Source: DAOMFB01 sp963801475
Lineage (GTDB): Bacteria > Acidobacteriota > Thermoanaerobaculia > UBA5066
Reading direction: 5' to 3'
NCBI GenBank assembly: GCA_963801475.1
Contig: CAWDEX010000001.1
Span: 806,001 to 870,000 of the forward strand
DNA length: 64,000 nucleotides
Part shown: positions 40,024 to 47,773 of the stretch, piece by piece
Layout of the letters: each line of letters begins with the position of its first letter
Position numbering within the stretch: the first letter of the stretch is position 1
Translations under genes and position numbers: made by a program
Notes under the pieces: generated by a model
What the model was told of the DNA's origin: nothing
Databases searched by the model: none
The model's input: the letters and a program-made list of their open reading frames with translations, nothing else

Positions 40024-40725
40024 TTATTCGCGCCAGACGGCGTCGAAAAGGAGGAACGCGGCCGTCGTGACGACGCCGTCGTAAGCGACGAGCAGGCGGA
40101 CGAAATCGAGGCCGGCCGCGAGCCCCGCCTCGGTGGCCGCCACGCGGGTGCCCATGACCGCGCCGACGAGCGGCGGGAGAAGAAGCGGCACGGCGAGGAC
40201 GGCGAACATCGTCCCCTTCGCCGACGACTTCGCCACGATGGCCGCCGTGAACGTGCAGGCCGACGCGAGGCCCAGGTTCCCGAAGACCAGGAGGAGGAGG
40301 AAGAGCGCCGGACTCTTCACCTCGAACGACATCATCGCGAGGAACAGCGGCACGACGAAGAGCGTGACGACGAAGAGGAGCGCGAGGTTCGCGAGGAGTT
40401 TCCCGAGGAGGACGGCTGGCGGCGGCGCCGCCAGCCGGAGAGCGGCCGCCGTCCCCGCGTCCTCCTCCTTCACGAAGACGCGGGCGAGGCCCGTCATCGC
40501 CGAGAAGAAGAGGACGATCCAGAGGAGGACGGAGTGGACGGTCGGCCGGTCCTCGGGGGAGAGACTCGCCGGGCCGACGGCGTAGCCGACGAGGACGAGG
40601 ACGGCGAAGGCGAAGAGGAGAAGGGCATTCGTGGAGACGCGGGTCCGCCACTCCGAGAGGAGGTCCTTCAGGAAGACGGCGCGCGCGGCGCCGAGGATCC
40701 CCGGACGCTCCGGACGCACCGTCAC
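40024..40725 (-). CDS. ccmB: Heme exporter protein CcmB (ABC permease)
   Basis: 233 residues with six predicted helices and the family N-terminus FLKDLLSEWRTRVSTNALLLFAF, plus FFSAMTGLARVFVKEEDAGTAAALRLAA. It is the permease partner of CcmA; the CcmAB ATPase releases heme-loaded CcmE from CcmC. The 4-base overlap with ccmA (40722-40725) couples their translation. Confidence 0.92.
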   Translation of the reverse strand: MTVRPERPGILGAARAVFLKDLLSEWRTRVSTNALLLFAFAVLVLVGYAVGPASLSPEDRPTVHSVLLWIVLFFSAMTGLARVFVKEEDAGTAAALRLAAPPPAVLLGKLLANLALLFVVTLFVVPLFLAMMSFEVKSPALFLLLLVFGNLGLASACTFTAAIVAKSSAKGTMFAVLAVPLLLPPLVGAVMGTRVAATEAGLAAGLDFVRLLVAYDGVVTTAAFLLFDAVWRE

Positions 40726-41336
40726 AGCGTCACCCGCTCGTCCGACAGGGCGAGGTCCCCGGCGTCGTTCGACGCGACGACGGCGACGCCCCGGGCGCGC
40801 TGCTCCGCCACGACCCGGGCGACCACCGCCCGCCCCGCGTCGTCGAGGTTCGAGCTCGGCTCGTCGAGATAGAGGACGGCCGGTTGATGCAAGGTGGCGT
40901 AAATGAGCTTGACCCGCTGGCGCTGCCCCGTCGAGAGGGCTCGGAGCGGCGTTGCGGCGATCCGCGAGGGGTCGAGGCCGACGCCGGCGATCGCTTCGTC
41001 GGCCCAGTCATCCGGGGCCGGGCGGCCGTGAAGCTTCGCGAAGAACTGGAGGTTCTCGCGGGCGGTCAGCTCGCCATAGAGCGAGAGGTCGGGCGCCACC
41101 CAGCCGATCGCGTCGGCCGCGTCCCGCGGAGCCCGGCGCCCCGAGCCGTCCTCGAGGAAGACGCCTCCCGACGTGGGGCGGATGAGGCCCGCGAGCGTCC
41201 GGACGAGCGTCGTCTTCCCGCTTCCGTTCGGCCCGGCCACGCCGAGAACGCGCCCCGGCGTGACGCGGAAAGAGAGCGGCCCGACGACGCGCCGGCGGCC
41301 GAACGATCGGGTGAGGTTCTCGACGACGAGGTCCAC
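40722..41336 (-). CDS. ccmA: ABC ATPase CcmA of cytochrome c maturation
   Basis: 204 residues, a compact ABC domain: Walker A GPNGSGKTT, signature LSTGQRQRVKL, Walker B AVLYLDEPSSNLDD. Two positions differ from textbook ABC ATPases: the Q-loop reads VAPDLSLYGELT and the switch histidine is an asparagine (VVASND, N190). Start is GTG 41334-41336; TATCCT lies 11 bases upstream, so the mRNA leader would be very short. It leads the ccmABCDEF cluster and is divergent from the DUF374 gene. Confidence 0.9.
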   Translation of the reverse strand: MDLVVENLTRSFGRRRVVGPLSFRVTPGRVLGVAGPNGSGKTTLVRTLAGLIRPTSGGVFLEDGSGRRAPRDAADAIGWVAPDLSLYGELTARENLQFFAKLHGRPAPDDWADEAIAGVGLDPSRIAATPLRALSTGQRQRVKLIYATLHQPAVLYLDEPSSNLDDAGRAVVARVVAEQRARGVAVVASNDAGDLALSDERVTL

Positions 41337-41367
41337 GGGACGGACGGAGGATAGCGGACGCGCCGTC

Positions 41368-41381
41368 TATGATCGGATCGG
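41368..41381 (+). promoter_or_regulatory. -10 element placed for a leaderless transcript of the DUF374 gene
   Basis: TATGAT (41368-41373) lies eight bases before the GTG start at 41382. No Shine-Dalgarno is present in between (CGGATCGG) and no good -35 is seen 17 bases upstream. The geometry matches the other proposed leaderless starts. Confidence 0.45.
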
Positions 41382-42068
41382 GTGCGCGGCAAACTCCTCG
41401 GATTCCTGATCTTCCTCGTCGTCTGCCTCTGGCGCGCGACGCTCCGGATCCGCCTGGTGGGCCGGGAGCACTGGGACGCGGTGGTGGACGCCGGGAAGCC
41501 GGTGCTCTTCGCCCTCTGGCACCAGCGGATGCTCCCGCCGATCCTCTTCCGAGCATTCAGCGGCGACGTGACGATGGCTTCGAAGAGCCGGGACGGCGAG
41601 GTCATCGCGGGCTTTCTCTTCTTCTGGGGCTTCAAGGTCGCGCGGGGCTCCTCGTCGCGGGCGGGTGGCGAGGCCCTGCGGCGGATGGTCCTGGAGAAGC
41701 GGGGCGGAGCCCCCGCCGCCGACCTGACGACGGACGGGCCCCGGGGCCCGGCGCGACGGTCCAAGGCGGGGGTCGCCCTCCTCTCGGCCTCGCTCGACAC
41801 GCCGGCTCTCCCGGTGGGCGCTTCGAGCACGCGGCCGAGATTCCTGAACTCCTGGGACCGGTACATGGTTCCCCTCCCGTTTTCCCGATGCATCGTCCTC
41901 GTCGGCCCCCCGGTCCTGCGCCGGGACGGAGAGGGTGACGAGAGCTACCTCCGGCGTCTCGATGCCGCGATCGACCTCGCCACGGACGAGGCGGACCGGA
42001 TCTGCGGGGTCACGGACGCTCCCCGCGGGCGGGAGGGGGCGGCGAAAGGAGAGGGCGATGACGAATGA
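41382..42068 (+). CDS. DUF374 lysophospholipid acyltransferase-family protein
   Basis: 228 residues with a short N-terminal membrane helix (LLGFLIFLVVCLWRATLRI) and the DUF374 pattern: FALWHQRMLPP (catalytic-type His), SKSRDGEVIAGFLFFWG and LTTDGPRGPARRSKAGVALL. The family is related to lipid A-type acyltransferases; the exact acceptor is unknown. The final ~35 residues are charged and probably dispensable. The stop overlaps the next gene's start by 11 bases. Confidence 0.88.
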   Translation: MRGKLLGFLIFLVVCLWRATLRIRLVGREHWDAVVDAGKPVLFALWHQRMLPPILFRAFSGDVTMASKSRDGEVIAGFLFFWGFKVARGSSSRAGGEALRRMVLEKRGGAPAADLTTDGPRGPARRSKAGVALLSASLDTPALPVGASSTRPRFLNSWDRYMVPLPFSRCIVLVGPPVLRRDGEGDESYLRRLDAAIDLATDEADRICGVTDAPRGREGAAKGEGDDE

Positions 42069-43041
42069 ACGGCTCACCGTCACCCCCGCAGACGTCCGGG
42101 CCGCGCACGAGCGGATCGCGCCGTACGTCCACCGGACGCCCGTCGTCACGTCGCGAACGCTGGACGAATGGACCGGGGCGCGCCTGTTCCTCAAGTGCGA
42201 GACGTTTCAGAAGGTCGGGGCTTTCAAGGCGCGCGGCGCCTTTTCGCGGCTGCTCCTCCTGTCCCCCGACGAGCGGCGGCGCGGGGTCGTCGCCTTCTCC
42301 TCGGGAAACCACGCACAGGCCGTGGCGCTCGCGGCGCGGACGCTCGGCATCCCCGCGACGATCGTCATGCCGAAGGACGCGCCGGCCCTGAAGCTCGCCG
42401 CGACGCGGGGCTACGGCGCGGAGGTCCTCCTCTACGACCGCCACGAGGAGAGCCGCGAGGCGATCGCGAAGCGCCTCGTCGAGGAGCGCGGTGCGATCCT
42501 CGTCCCCCCCTTCGACGACGACGCCGTCATCGCCGGGCAGGGGACGCTCGCCCTCGAGCTCCTGGCCGACGTCCCGGACCTCGATCTGATCGTCACGCCC
42601 TGCGGCGGCGCCGGGCTTCTCTCTGGCGTCGCCGTGGCGGCGAAGGGGGAGCGCCCCGGGATCCGCCTGTACGGCGTGGAGCCGGAGGCGGGAGACGATG
42701 TCCGGCAATCTGTAGCGAAGGGGGAGCCGGTCTCCATCGCCGTCCCGAGGACCATCGCCGACTCCCTTCAGACGACCCGCCCCTCCGAGCGGACGCTCCG
42801 AATCGTCCTCGCCCTCGTGTCGGAGATCTTGACGGTGTCGGACGACGAGATCCGGCACGCGATGGCCGTGTCCGCGGCGCGGCTCAAGCTCGTCGTCGAG
42901 CCGGGGGGCGCGGCGGCCCTCGCCGCGGTCCTCGCAGGGCGCGTCCCGTTCCTGGCGGGACGGCGCGCCGGCGTCGTCCTGTCGGGCGGGAACGTCGATC
43001 CGGAGCTCTTCGGGCGGCTCGTGGCCGGGGTGCCGGTCTAG
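42058..43041 (+). CDS. PLP-dependent threonine dehydratase / serine racemase-like enzyme
   Basis: 327 residues of the fold-type II PLP family: Schiff-base lysine in VGAFKARGAFSRL, phosphate-binding SSGNHAQAVALA, Gly-rich loop TPCGGAGLLSGVA, and the C-terminal SGGNVD. No ACT regulatory domain is present, so it resembles the short catabolic threonine/serine dehydratases or serine racemase. Likely reactions are threonine to 2-oxobutyrate plus ammonia, or serine to pyruvate. AAAGGAGAGG precedes ATG 42058. Its stop overlaps that of the convergent beta-barrel gene by 4 bases. Confidence 0.9.
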   Translation: MTNERLTVTPADVRAAHERIAPYVHRTPVVTSRTLDEWTGARLFLKCETFQKVGAFKARGAFSRLLLLSPDERRRGVVAFSSGNHAQAVALAARTLGIPATIVMPKDAPALKLAATRGYGAEVLLYDRHEESREAIAKRLVEERGAILVPPFDDDAVIAGQGTLALELLADVPDLDLIVTPCGGAGLLSGVAVAAKGERPGIRLYGVEPEAGDDVRQSVAKGEPVSIAVPRTIADSLQTTRPSERTLRIVLALVSEILTVSDDEIRHAMAVSAARLKLVVEPGGAAALAAVLAGRVPFLAGRRAGVVLSGGNVDPELFGRLVAGVPV

Positions 43042-43628
43042 AAGTAGAAGTTGAATCCGCCGCCGGCCTGCCAGGAATTCGCGTTCTTCCCGGGTTGCCC
43101 GAAGTTCGTGACAGCGTCCACGTCGAGGAATACGTAGCGCCCTTCGACGCGGAGCGAGAGAGCGCGCGCGACGCGGATGTCGACGCCGGCCCCGGCGTGG
43201 AACGCGAACTTGTTCTCGATGGAGTGGTCCTCGGCCGGGACGGCGACAGGGTCCTCCCGGGTGGCGCTGATCCGGTAGTAGCCGACGCCGCCGAGAAGGT
43301 ACGGCTGCACGCGGAGGTTCGGCAGGAGGTACGCGAGCGCCGACAGCTGGACCGGAACCTGCTGGACGCGGAGCGACGCCGACCCCTCCACGTACTTGTC
43401 GTTCCGGTATCCGGCGAAGAGCTCGACGCCGAGAACGCCCGTGAAGCGCGTCAGGACGTGCGCCCCGCCGAGGAAGGTCGACCCTGAGGCGTCGGGCGTC
43501 CGGGAGACGAAGCCGAGGAGGCCCGCGCCCGTCCCGGGGTCGGCAAAAGGCTGGCCCGAAGCCCGGACCGGCGTGAGGAGCGGCGGGATCAGGACGGCGG
43601 CCGCGGCGAGAAGGAAGCGGGATCGCAT
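43038..43628 (-). CDS. Small outer-membrane beta-barrel protein (OmpA/OmpW-like porin fold)
   Basis: 196 residues: signal peptide (RFLLAAAAVLIPPLLTPVRASGQ), then alternating strands with glycine-aromatic patterns (GVELFAGYRNDKYVEGSASL, PYLLGGVGYYRI, HAGAGVDIRVARALSLRVEGRYVFLD) and a terminal aromatic residue in GGGFNFYF, the usual signal for outer-membrane insertion. It looks like an 8-stranded outer-membrane protein beta-barrel. ATG 43626-43628 begins the signal peptide; the frame upstream is not coding. Ligand or role unknown. Confidence 0.85.
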   Translation of the reverse strand: MRSRFLLAAAAVLIPPLLTPVRASGQPFADPGTGAGLLGFVSRTPDASGSTFLGGAHVLTRFTGVLGVELFAGYRNDKYVEGSASLRVQQVPVQLSALAYLLPNLRVQPYLLGGVGYYRISATREDPVAVPAEDHSIENKFAFHAGAGVDIRVARALSLRVEGRYVFLDVDAVTNFGQPGKNANSWQAGGGFNFYF

Positions 43629-43719
43629 CGCGTCCGCAGAGTCTACGGGGAACCGGGCCGGGCGTCCCGGCGCGGCGTGTACCGGCCGCGCGGGCGATGG
43701 CCGATAATCGTGCCCACCG

Positions 43720-46521
43720 GTGAGACGCCGCACCTGGAAGGACGAGCTCGCGACGCTCCTGATCGCCACAGGGGCGCAGCTTCTCGTTCTTCGTGTCGCC
43801 GACTGGGCCCGCGCCAACCGCGAGACGCAGGATCTCGCCGTCCAGTTCGTGGAGAACCGCTACTTCTTCCTGCCGGAAATCCTCTCCGTCGTCCTCCTCT
43901 GGCTCGTGGTGCGGCTCGTCCGGAGCCTCCTCGACTTCCGGGGAATGCGTTTCGGGGAGTGGTTGCGGTCGTCGGCGGTGCTCGTCGGGTTCGGCGCGGC
44001 CTTCGTGCCGGTCGCCCACTTCGACCAGCTTCTCCGGATTCTCGTCAGCGGCTTCGGGATCACCGGCCTCGGGCCCGCCTGGGAGTCGCTCGCCGCGTCC
44101 CCGTTTTACGGCGTTCTCCAGCGGAACATGACCCTCCGCCTCGGCATCGACCTCGTCGGCTTTCTCGTCGTGCTCGGCGCGTTCCGGTTCCTGAAGCCGG
44201 CATCTTCCGAGGTCACGGCGGCCCGCGAGGCGGCGCGCTTCGGCGAGTTCGTCCGCGCCGGGGACCTCTTCCTCAAGGCGGGCGACGTGTCGGGGGCCAA
44301 GCAGATGTTCCGGCGAGGCAAGGCCTGGGCACGCCTCGCGATGCTCGAGCAGCGGGACGGGGACGAGCGGGCGGCCGCCGAGCTCTACGAAAAAGGAGGC
44401 GATGCCTTCGCGTGGGAAGCGTCCCGCGCCTGGGAAGCGGCCGGGGAGCCCGCGAAGGCCCGGGCGTTCGTCGATGCGGCCGTGGCGGCGGCGCGCGCAG
44501 GAGCGCGGTGGGACCGGCTGGCCGAGATCGCCGAGGCGATCGGCGACCACATCACGCTCGCGGAGGCGTGCCGGCGACTCGCAGAGTCCCAGCCAACCGG
44601 TCCCGTGCGGGCGGCGCTCTGGAAACGGACGGCCGAGGCGGCTCGCGCCGCAGGGCGGCCTCTCGAGGCCGCGGAGGCCTTCCGCCAGGCGCAGGAGTTC
44701 GAGAAGGCGGGCGAGATGTACCTCGAGGGGTCGCGCCCCGTCGAGGCCGTCCGGGCGTTCGAGCGAAGCGGGGCGCTGGACCGTGCGGCGGTCGCGGCGT
44801 CCGCGGCGGGCGACCCCCGGGCGGCGCAGGAGCTGGCGGCGCGCGATGCGGAGGCCCGCGGCGACCTGCCGGCGGCGGCGGACGCGTGGCGGAAGGCCGG
44901 GCAGGTTCTCCGGGCGGCGGCCCTCTTCGAGCGGCTCGGAGACTTTTCGCGCGCCGCCGACGCGTGGAACGAAGCGGGACGCTCCGATCGCGCCGCGCCG
45001 CTCTGGGAACGGTCGGGCGAAACTGCTCGCGCCGCCGAGGCCTGGGAAGCTGCGGGACAGGCCGAGAAGGCCGCGTCTCTCTACGCCCGGCTCGACCAGT
45101 TCGACAAGGCCACGGCGCTCTACCGGGCGGCCGGGAAGCTCCCGCTCGCGGCCGAGGCGCTCCGGGCCGGCGGGCGGCACGAAGAGGCGGCCCAGCTCTT
45201 CGCCCGCGTCGGCCGCGGGCTCGACGCAGCCCGCAGCCTTCTGGCCGCCGGGCGGAAGGACCGGGCGTGGGAAGAGCTCGTCGGCGTTCCGCGCGGCGAG
45301 GCGGGCGTTGCCGAGACGTTCTGCGATCTCGCGAAGGCGCATCTCGAGGTCGGCGAGGCCCTAGACGCCGTGCACGTGATGCGCGAGCTCCTCGGACGGA
45401 GCCACGTGACGGCCGAGAACTTCGGCGCCTACAAACTGTTCCTTCGGGCGCTCCACGAGGCAGGCGATCCGTCCGAGGCCGCGGAGCTCGGGCGCGTCGC
45501 CGCGTTCGACGCCTCGGTCCTCGAGGGGAGCCCGCTCGTGCCGGCCGCCGTCGCGTCGGGTCCCCCCCAGCTCGACGCGCTGATGCCCCCCGCCCTCGTC
45601 CGGACGCCGCCCGCGGTGAACCGGACGGGCGCCCGCCGCCTTCCGATCCGGCCGTCCGGGAGCACGATTCCGGTTCAATCGACGCCGGCAGCGCCCCCGA
45701 CCGGCCCGGCCCCGTCGCTCGGCACGCCCGAGAGACCCGAGGAGCGCTACGAGATCGTCGCGGAACTGGGGCGGGGCGGAATGGGAGTCGTCCACAAGGC
45801 GCTGGACCGGAAGCTCGACCGGTACGTCGCGCTGAAGATCCTTCCGTGGCAGCTCCGGAGCGACGAGACGGCGATGCGCTACTTCATCCGCGAGGCGAAG
45901 GCGATCGCGGCGCTCCGGCACCCGAACATCGTCGCCCTGTACGACTACGGCGAAGGGTTCGGGAGCCTCTACCTCGCGATGGAGTACCTCGAAGGCCCGA
46001 ACCTCCAGAAGGTGATGAAGACGGAGCCGGAGCGGGTGAAGAAGAACTGGCGCGAGTGGTTCGTCCAGTCGGCGCGCGGCATCGCGGCGGCGCACTCGAA
46101 GGGGATCCTCCACCGCGACCTGAAGCCGGCGAACCTGCAGCTCGACGAGCACGACATCCTCCGGATCCTCGACTTCGGCCTCGCCCTGCCGCAGGCCGAC
46201 GCCGGAGGAACGTCCAAGCTGATCGGCAGCCCGGCCTTCTTCCCGCCGGAGGTGCTTCGCGGCGAGCTGCCGACGCCGGCCTCGGACGTCTACTCGCTCG
46301 GCGCGGCGTTCTACACGCTGGCGACGGGGCGCTGGCCGTACGTGGGCGACGACGTCCTGGTCGCCCGGCTCGAGCGCGACCCCGACGATCCGCGCCCCTT
46401 CGCGTCGTACCTCTCGGAGCCGGAGGTGGAGGTTCTGCTGAAGTGCCTCGCCCGGTTCCGTCCCGACCGCTATCCCGATGGCGGCGAGCTCCTCGGCGCG
46501 CTTCTCGCGATCGAGAGCTGA
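43720..46521 (+). CDS. Membrane protein with helical (TPR/SNAP-like) repeats and a C-terminal Ser/Thr kinase
   Basis: 933 residues from GTG 43720. Four membrane segments (about 9-30, 49-70, 83-112, 142-161) are followed by ~440 residues of Ala-rich helical repeats resembling TPR/SNAP arrays (AGDLFLKAGDVSGAKQMFRR, AAELYEKGGDAFAWEASRAW, AAALFERLGDFSRAADAW). A Pro/Thr linker (~620-670) leads to the kinase at 675-930: GRGGMGVVHKALD, HRDLKPAN (about 797) and DFGLA (about 816). The order is the reverse of the other two kinases, whose kinase domain is N-terminal. GATAAT sits 11 bases before the GTG. It may scaffold partners on the repeats and phosphorylate them. Confidence 0.9.
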   Translation: MRRRTWKDELATLLIATGAQLLVLRVADWARANRETQDLAVQFVENRYFFLPEILSVVLLWLVVRLVRSLLDFRGMRFGEWLRSSAVLVGFGAAFVPVAHFDQLLRILVSGFGITGLGPAWESLAASPFYGVLQRNMTLRLGIDLVGFLVVLGAFRFLKPASSEVTAAREAARFGEFVRAGDLFLKAGDVSGAKQMFRRGKAWARLAMLEQRDGDERAAAELYEKGGDAFAWEASRAWEAAGEPAKARAFVDAAVAAARAGARWDRLAEIAEAIGDHITLAEACRRLAESQPTGPVRAALWKRTAEAARAAGRPLEAAEAFRQAQEFEKAGEMYLEGSRPVEAVRAFERSGALDRAAVAASAAGDPRAAQELAARDAEARGDLPAAADAWRKAGQVLRAAALFERLGDFSRAADAWNEAGRSDRAAPLWERSGETARAAEAWEAAGQAEKAASLYARLDQFDKATALYRAAGKLPLAAEALRAGGRHEEAAQLFARVGRGLDAARSLLAAGRKDRAWEELVGVPRGEAGVAETFCDLAKAHLEVGEALDAVHVMRELLGRSHVTAENFGAYKLFLRALHEAGDPSEAAELGRVAAFDASVLEGSPLVPAAVASGPPQLDALMPPALVRTPPAVNRTGARRLPIRPSGSTIPVQSTPAAPPTGPAPSLGTPERPEERYEIVAELGRGGMGVVHKALDRKLDRYVALKILPWQLRSDETAMRYFIREAKAIAALRHPNIVALYDYGEGFGSLYLAMEYLEGPNLQKVMKTEPERVKKNWREWFVQSARGIAAAHSKGILHRDLKPANLQLDEHDILRILDFGLALPQADAGGTSKLIGSPAFFPPEVLRGELPTPASDVYSLGAAFYTLATGRWPYVGDDVLVARLERDPDDPRPFASYLSEPEVEVLLKCLARFRPDRYPDGGELLGALLAIES

Positions 46522-46572
46522 CGACGCAGCCGACGCGGGGGCTCACGGAAGCTGGCCTCGGAAGGAAGCGGG

Positions 46573-46592
46573 TCACGGGCGGTGCCCCGTGA
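46573..46592. terminator. Hairpin between convergent kinase and AbiEii-like genes
   Basis: TCACGGG (46573-46579) pairs with CCCGTGA (46586-46592) across a 6-base loop, midway between the two convergent stop codons (46521 and 46622). It could terminate both strands; no strong T-tract is seen on either side. Confidence 0.5.
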
Positions 46593-46621
46593 TGATTCGA
46601 AGCTCCTGAAAAGGGAGGGAT

Positions 46622-47269
46622 TTACCGGGGCAGGGCGAGCGCGGTGAGGCGGCGCTCGAGGTCGCGCAGATACGCGCGCAGCTCAGCGGCCGTCACGCCT
46701 CCAGGGGGGACGGCGTCCTCTCCGATCTCGATCTGGGAGAGGACCCAGGCGAGCTGGCCGGGCGTGAGCCCGCCGTCTTTCCGGACGGCCGGCCCGATCA
46801 GGTCCTCAACGCGAAACCCCGCCAGTTCGAGCGCGCGCACATCCACCACGTCGCGGATCTCGCCGCGGGAGAGCAGCGCGCAGAGCTTGTTCGCAAGGAT
46901 CTCCTCGGCTGGGTCGACACGGACCGTTCCCCTCGCCAGCTTTTCCGTAAAGAGCTGCGGCGCCGAATCTCGCACGAGATCCACGATCACCGAGTCCACA
47001 CCCCGGCGGAGAAGGAAGCGTCGGAAATCGGGTGCGGTCCGGATCGCCTCGACGGAGGCTGCAAGCTCGTTCGTGGCCTCTCGGAGCGCGGCCACTCCGT
47101 CCTCCAGGAAATCCCCGGTCGTGAAGAGATCCAGGTCCTTCGTCTCGCGGTGACCGAGGTGAAAGCCCGCAAGGGCCGCGCCTCCGGTGAGGAAGAACCG
47201 GCTCTCGCGGCGAAAGAACGCGTCCAGCACGTCTCGCTGGAAGCTATCGAGGCGAGGGATCACCGACAA
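46622..47269 (-). CDS. AbiEii/AbiGii-type nucleotidyltransferase (putative toxin)
   Basis: 215 residues with the nucleotidyltransferase signature FFLTGGAALAGFHLGHRETK followed by DLDLF: the Gly-Gly pair and the two metal-binding aspartates of the DNA polymerase-beta-like fold. The later ADP-type segment LANKLCALLSRGEIRDVVDVRAL is also typical of AbiEii. Such enzymes act as toxins in abortive-infection or toxin-antitoxin pairs by modifying tRNA or other targets. Its start overlaps the end of the upstream 110-residue gene by 26 bases. It is convergent with the kinase at 43720-46521. Confidence 0.85.
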   Translation of the reverse strand: MSVIPRLDSFQRDVLDAFFRRESRFFLTGGAALAGFHLGHRETKDLDLFTTGDFLEDGVAALREATNELAASVEAIRTAPDFRRFLLRRGVDSVIVDLVRDSAPQLFTEKLARGTVRVDPAEEILANKLCALLSRGEIRDVVDVRALELAGFRVEDLIGPAVRKDGGLTPGQLAWVLSQIEIGEDAVPPGGVTAAELRAYLRDLERRLTALALPR

Positions 47270-47576
47270 GTCCCTCCTTGCGCCACCAATCGATCAGGAA
47301 CTCCCAGAAGGCACGGCGCCTCCCGAGGTGCCTCGACAAGAGCGGCCAGAGAGACAAGACCTCGTCGACCGACGTGAACCTCCAGACATCGGTATCGCGG
47401 GCCTCCCTCAGGACCTTCGCCAGGAGACGCACCTTCTCGGGGCGGGACGCTGTGGCAAGCCGACGCCGAAGGTCCGCCCCGGTCATGGGCTCGTCCCAGA
47501 GGAAGTACGGGACGGCTTCCAAGTCGTCGAGGTCGGTACTGAGAGAGGCCGAGGACGCGGACCCGTGCCTTGTCAC
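47244..47576 (-). CDS. Small partner of the AbiEii-like enzyme (putative antitoxin)
   Basis: 110 residues, mainly helical: EPMTGADLRRRLATASRPEK, then LLAKVLREARDTDVWRFTSV and WPLLSRHLGRRRAFWEFLID. I recall homologous small proteins of this shape directly upstream of nucleotidyltransferases in many genomes, where they are presumed antitoxins; it is not an AbiEi winged-helix protein. GTG 47574-47576 has AAGGC just upstream. The 26-base overlap with the enzyme gene indicates coupled translation. Confidence 0.7.
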   Translation of the reverse strand: MTRHGSASSASLSTDLDDLEAVPYFLWDEPMTGADLRRRLATASRPEKVRLLAKVLREARDTDVWRFTSVDEVLSLWPLLSRHLGRRRAFWEFLIDWWRKEGLVGDPSPR

Positions 47577-47670
47577 GCCTTCACGATATCAGTCTGGCGG
47601 CCGGCGATGCGCCCGGGACCAGGCGCTCGGGCCAGGGTCCTGCGCGCTGACCGTTCATTCTCGAAGGGGA

Positions 47671-47773
47671 TATGCTTTCATCAGTAACACGACCCTGACG
47701 GGCCGCGGGAACGAGCGACGACGCGCCGGGGGGCACGCCCCGCCCCTTCCAACGACCCGGGGAGGCAGAGGGC
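47671..47773 (+). promoter_or_regulatory. Promoter -10 and conserved 5'UTR of a kinase gene (leader copy B)
   Basis: TATGCT (47671-47676) is followed after 7 bases by GTAACACGACCCTGACGG and a leader of 90 bases to the ATG at 47774. It is the second copy of the leader at 27589-27681: same distance from the -10, one difference in the first 34 bases, and a conserved TTCCAACGACCCGGGGAGG containing the ribosome site. CTGACC lies about 18 bases before the -10 as a weak -35. Confidence 0.65.

Noticed and set aside
44200..45450. Apparent DNA repetitiveness in the kinase gene, possibly a tandem repeat or CRISPR-like array
   Set aside because: The repetition is at protein level (Ala-rich helical repeats); no identical direct repeats with regular spacers are visible.
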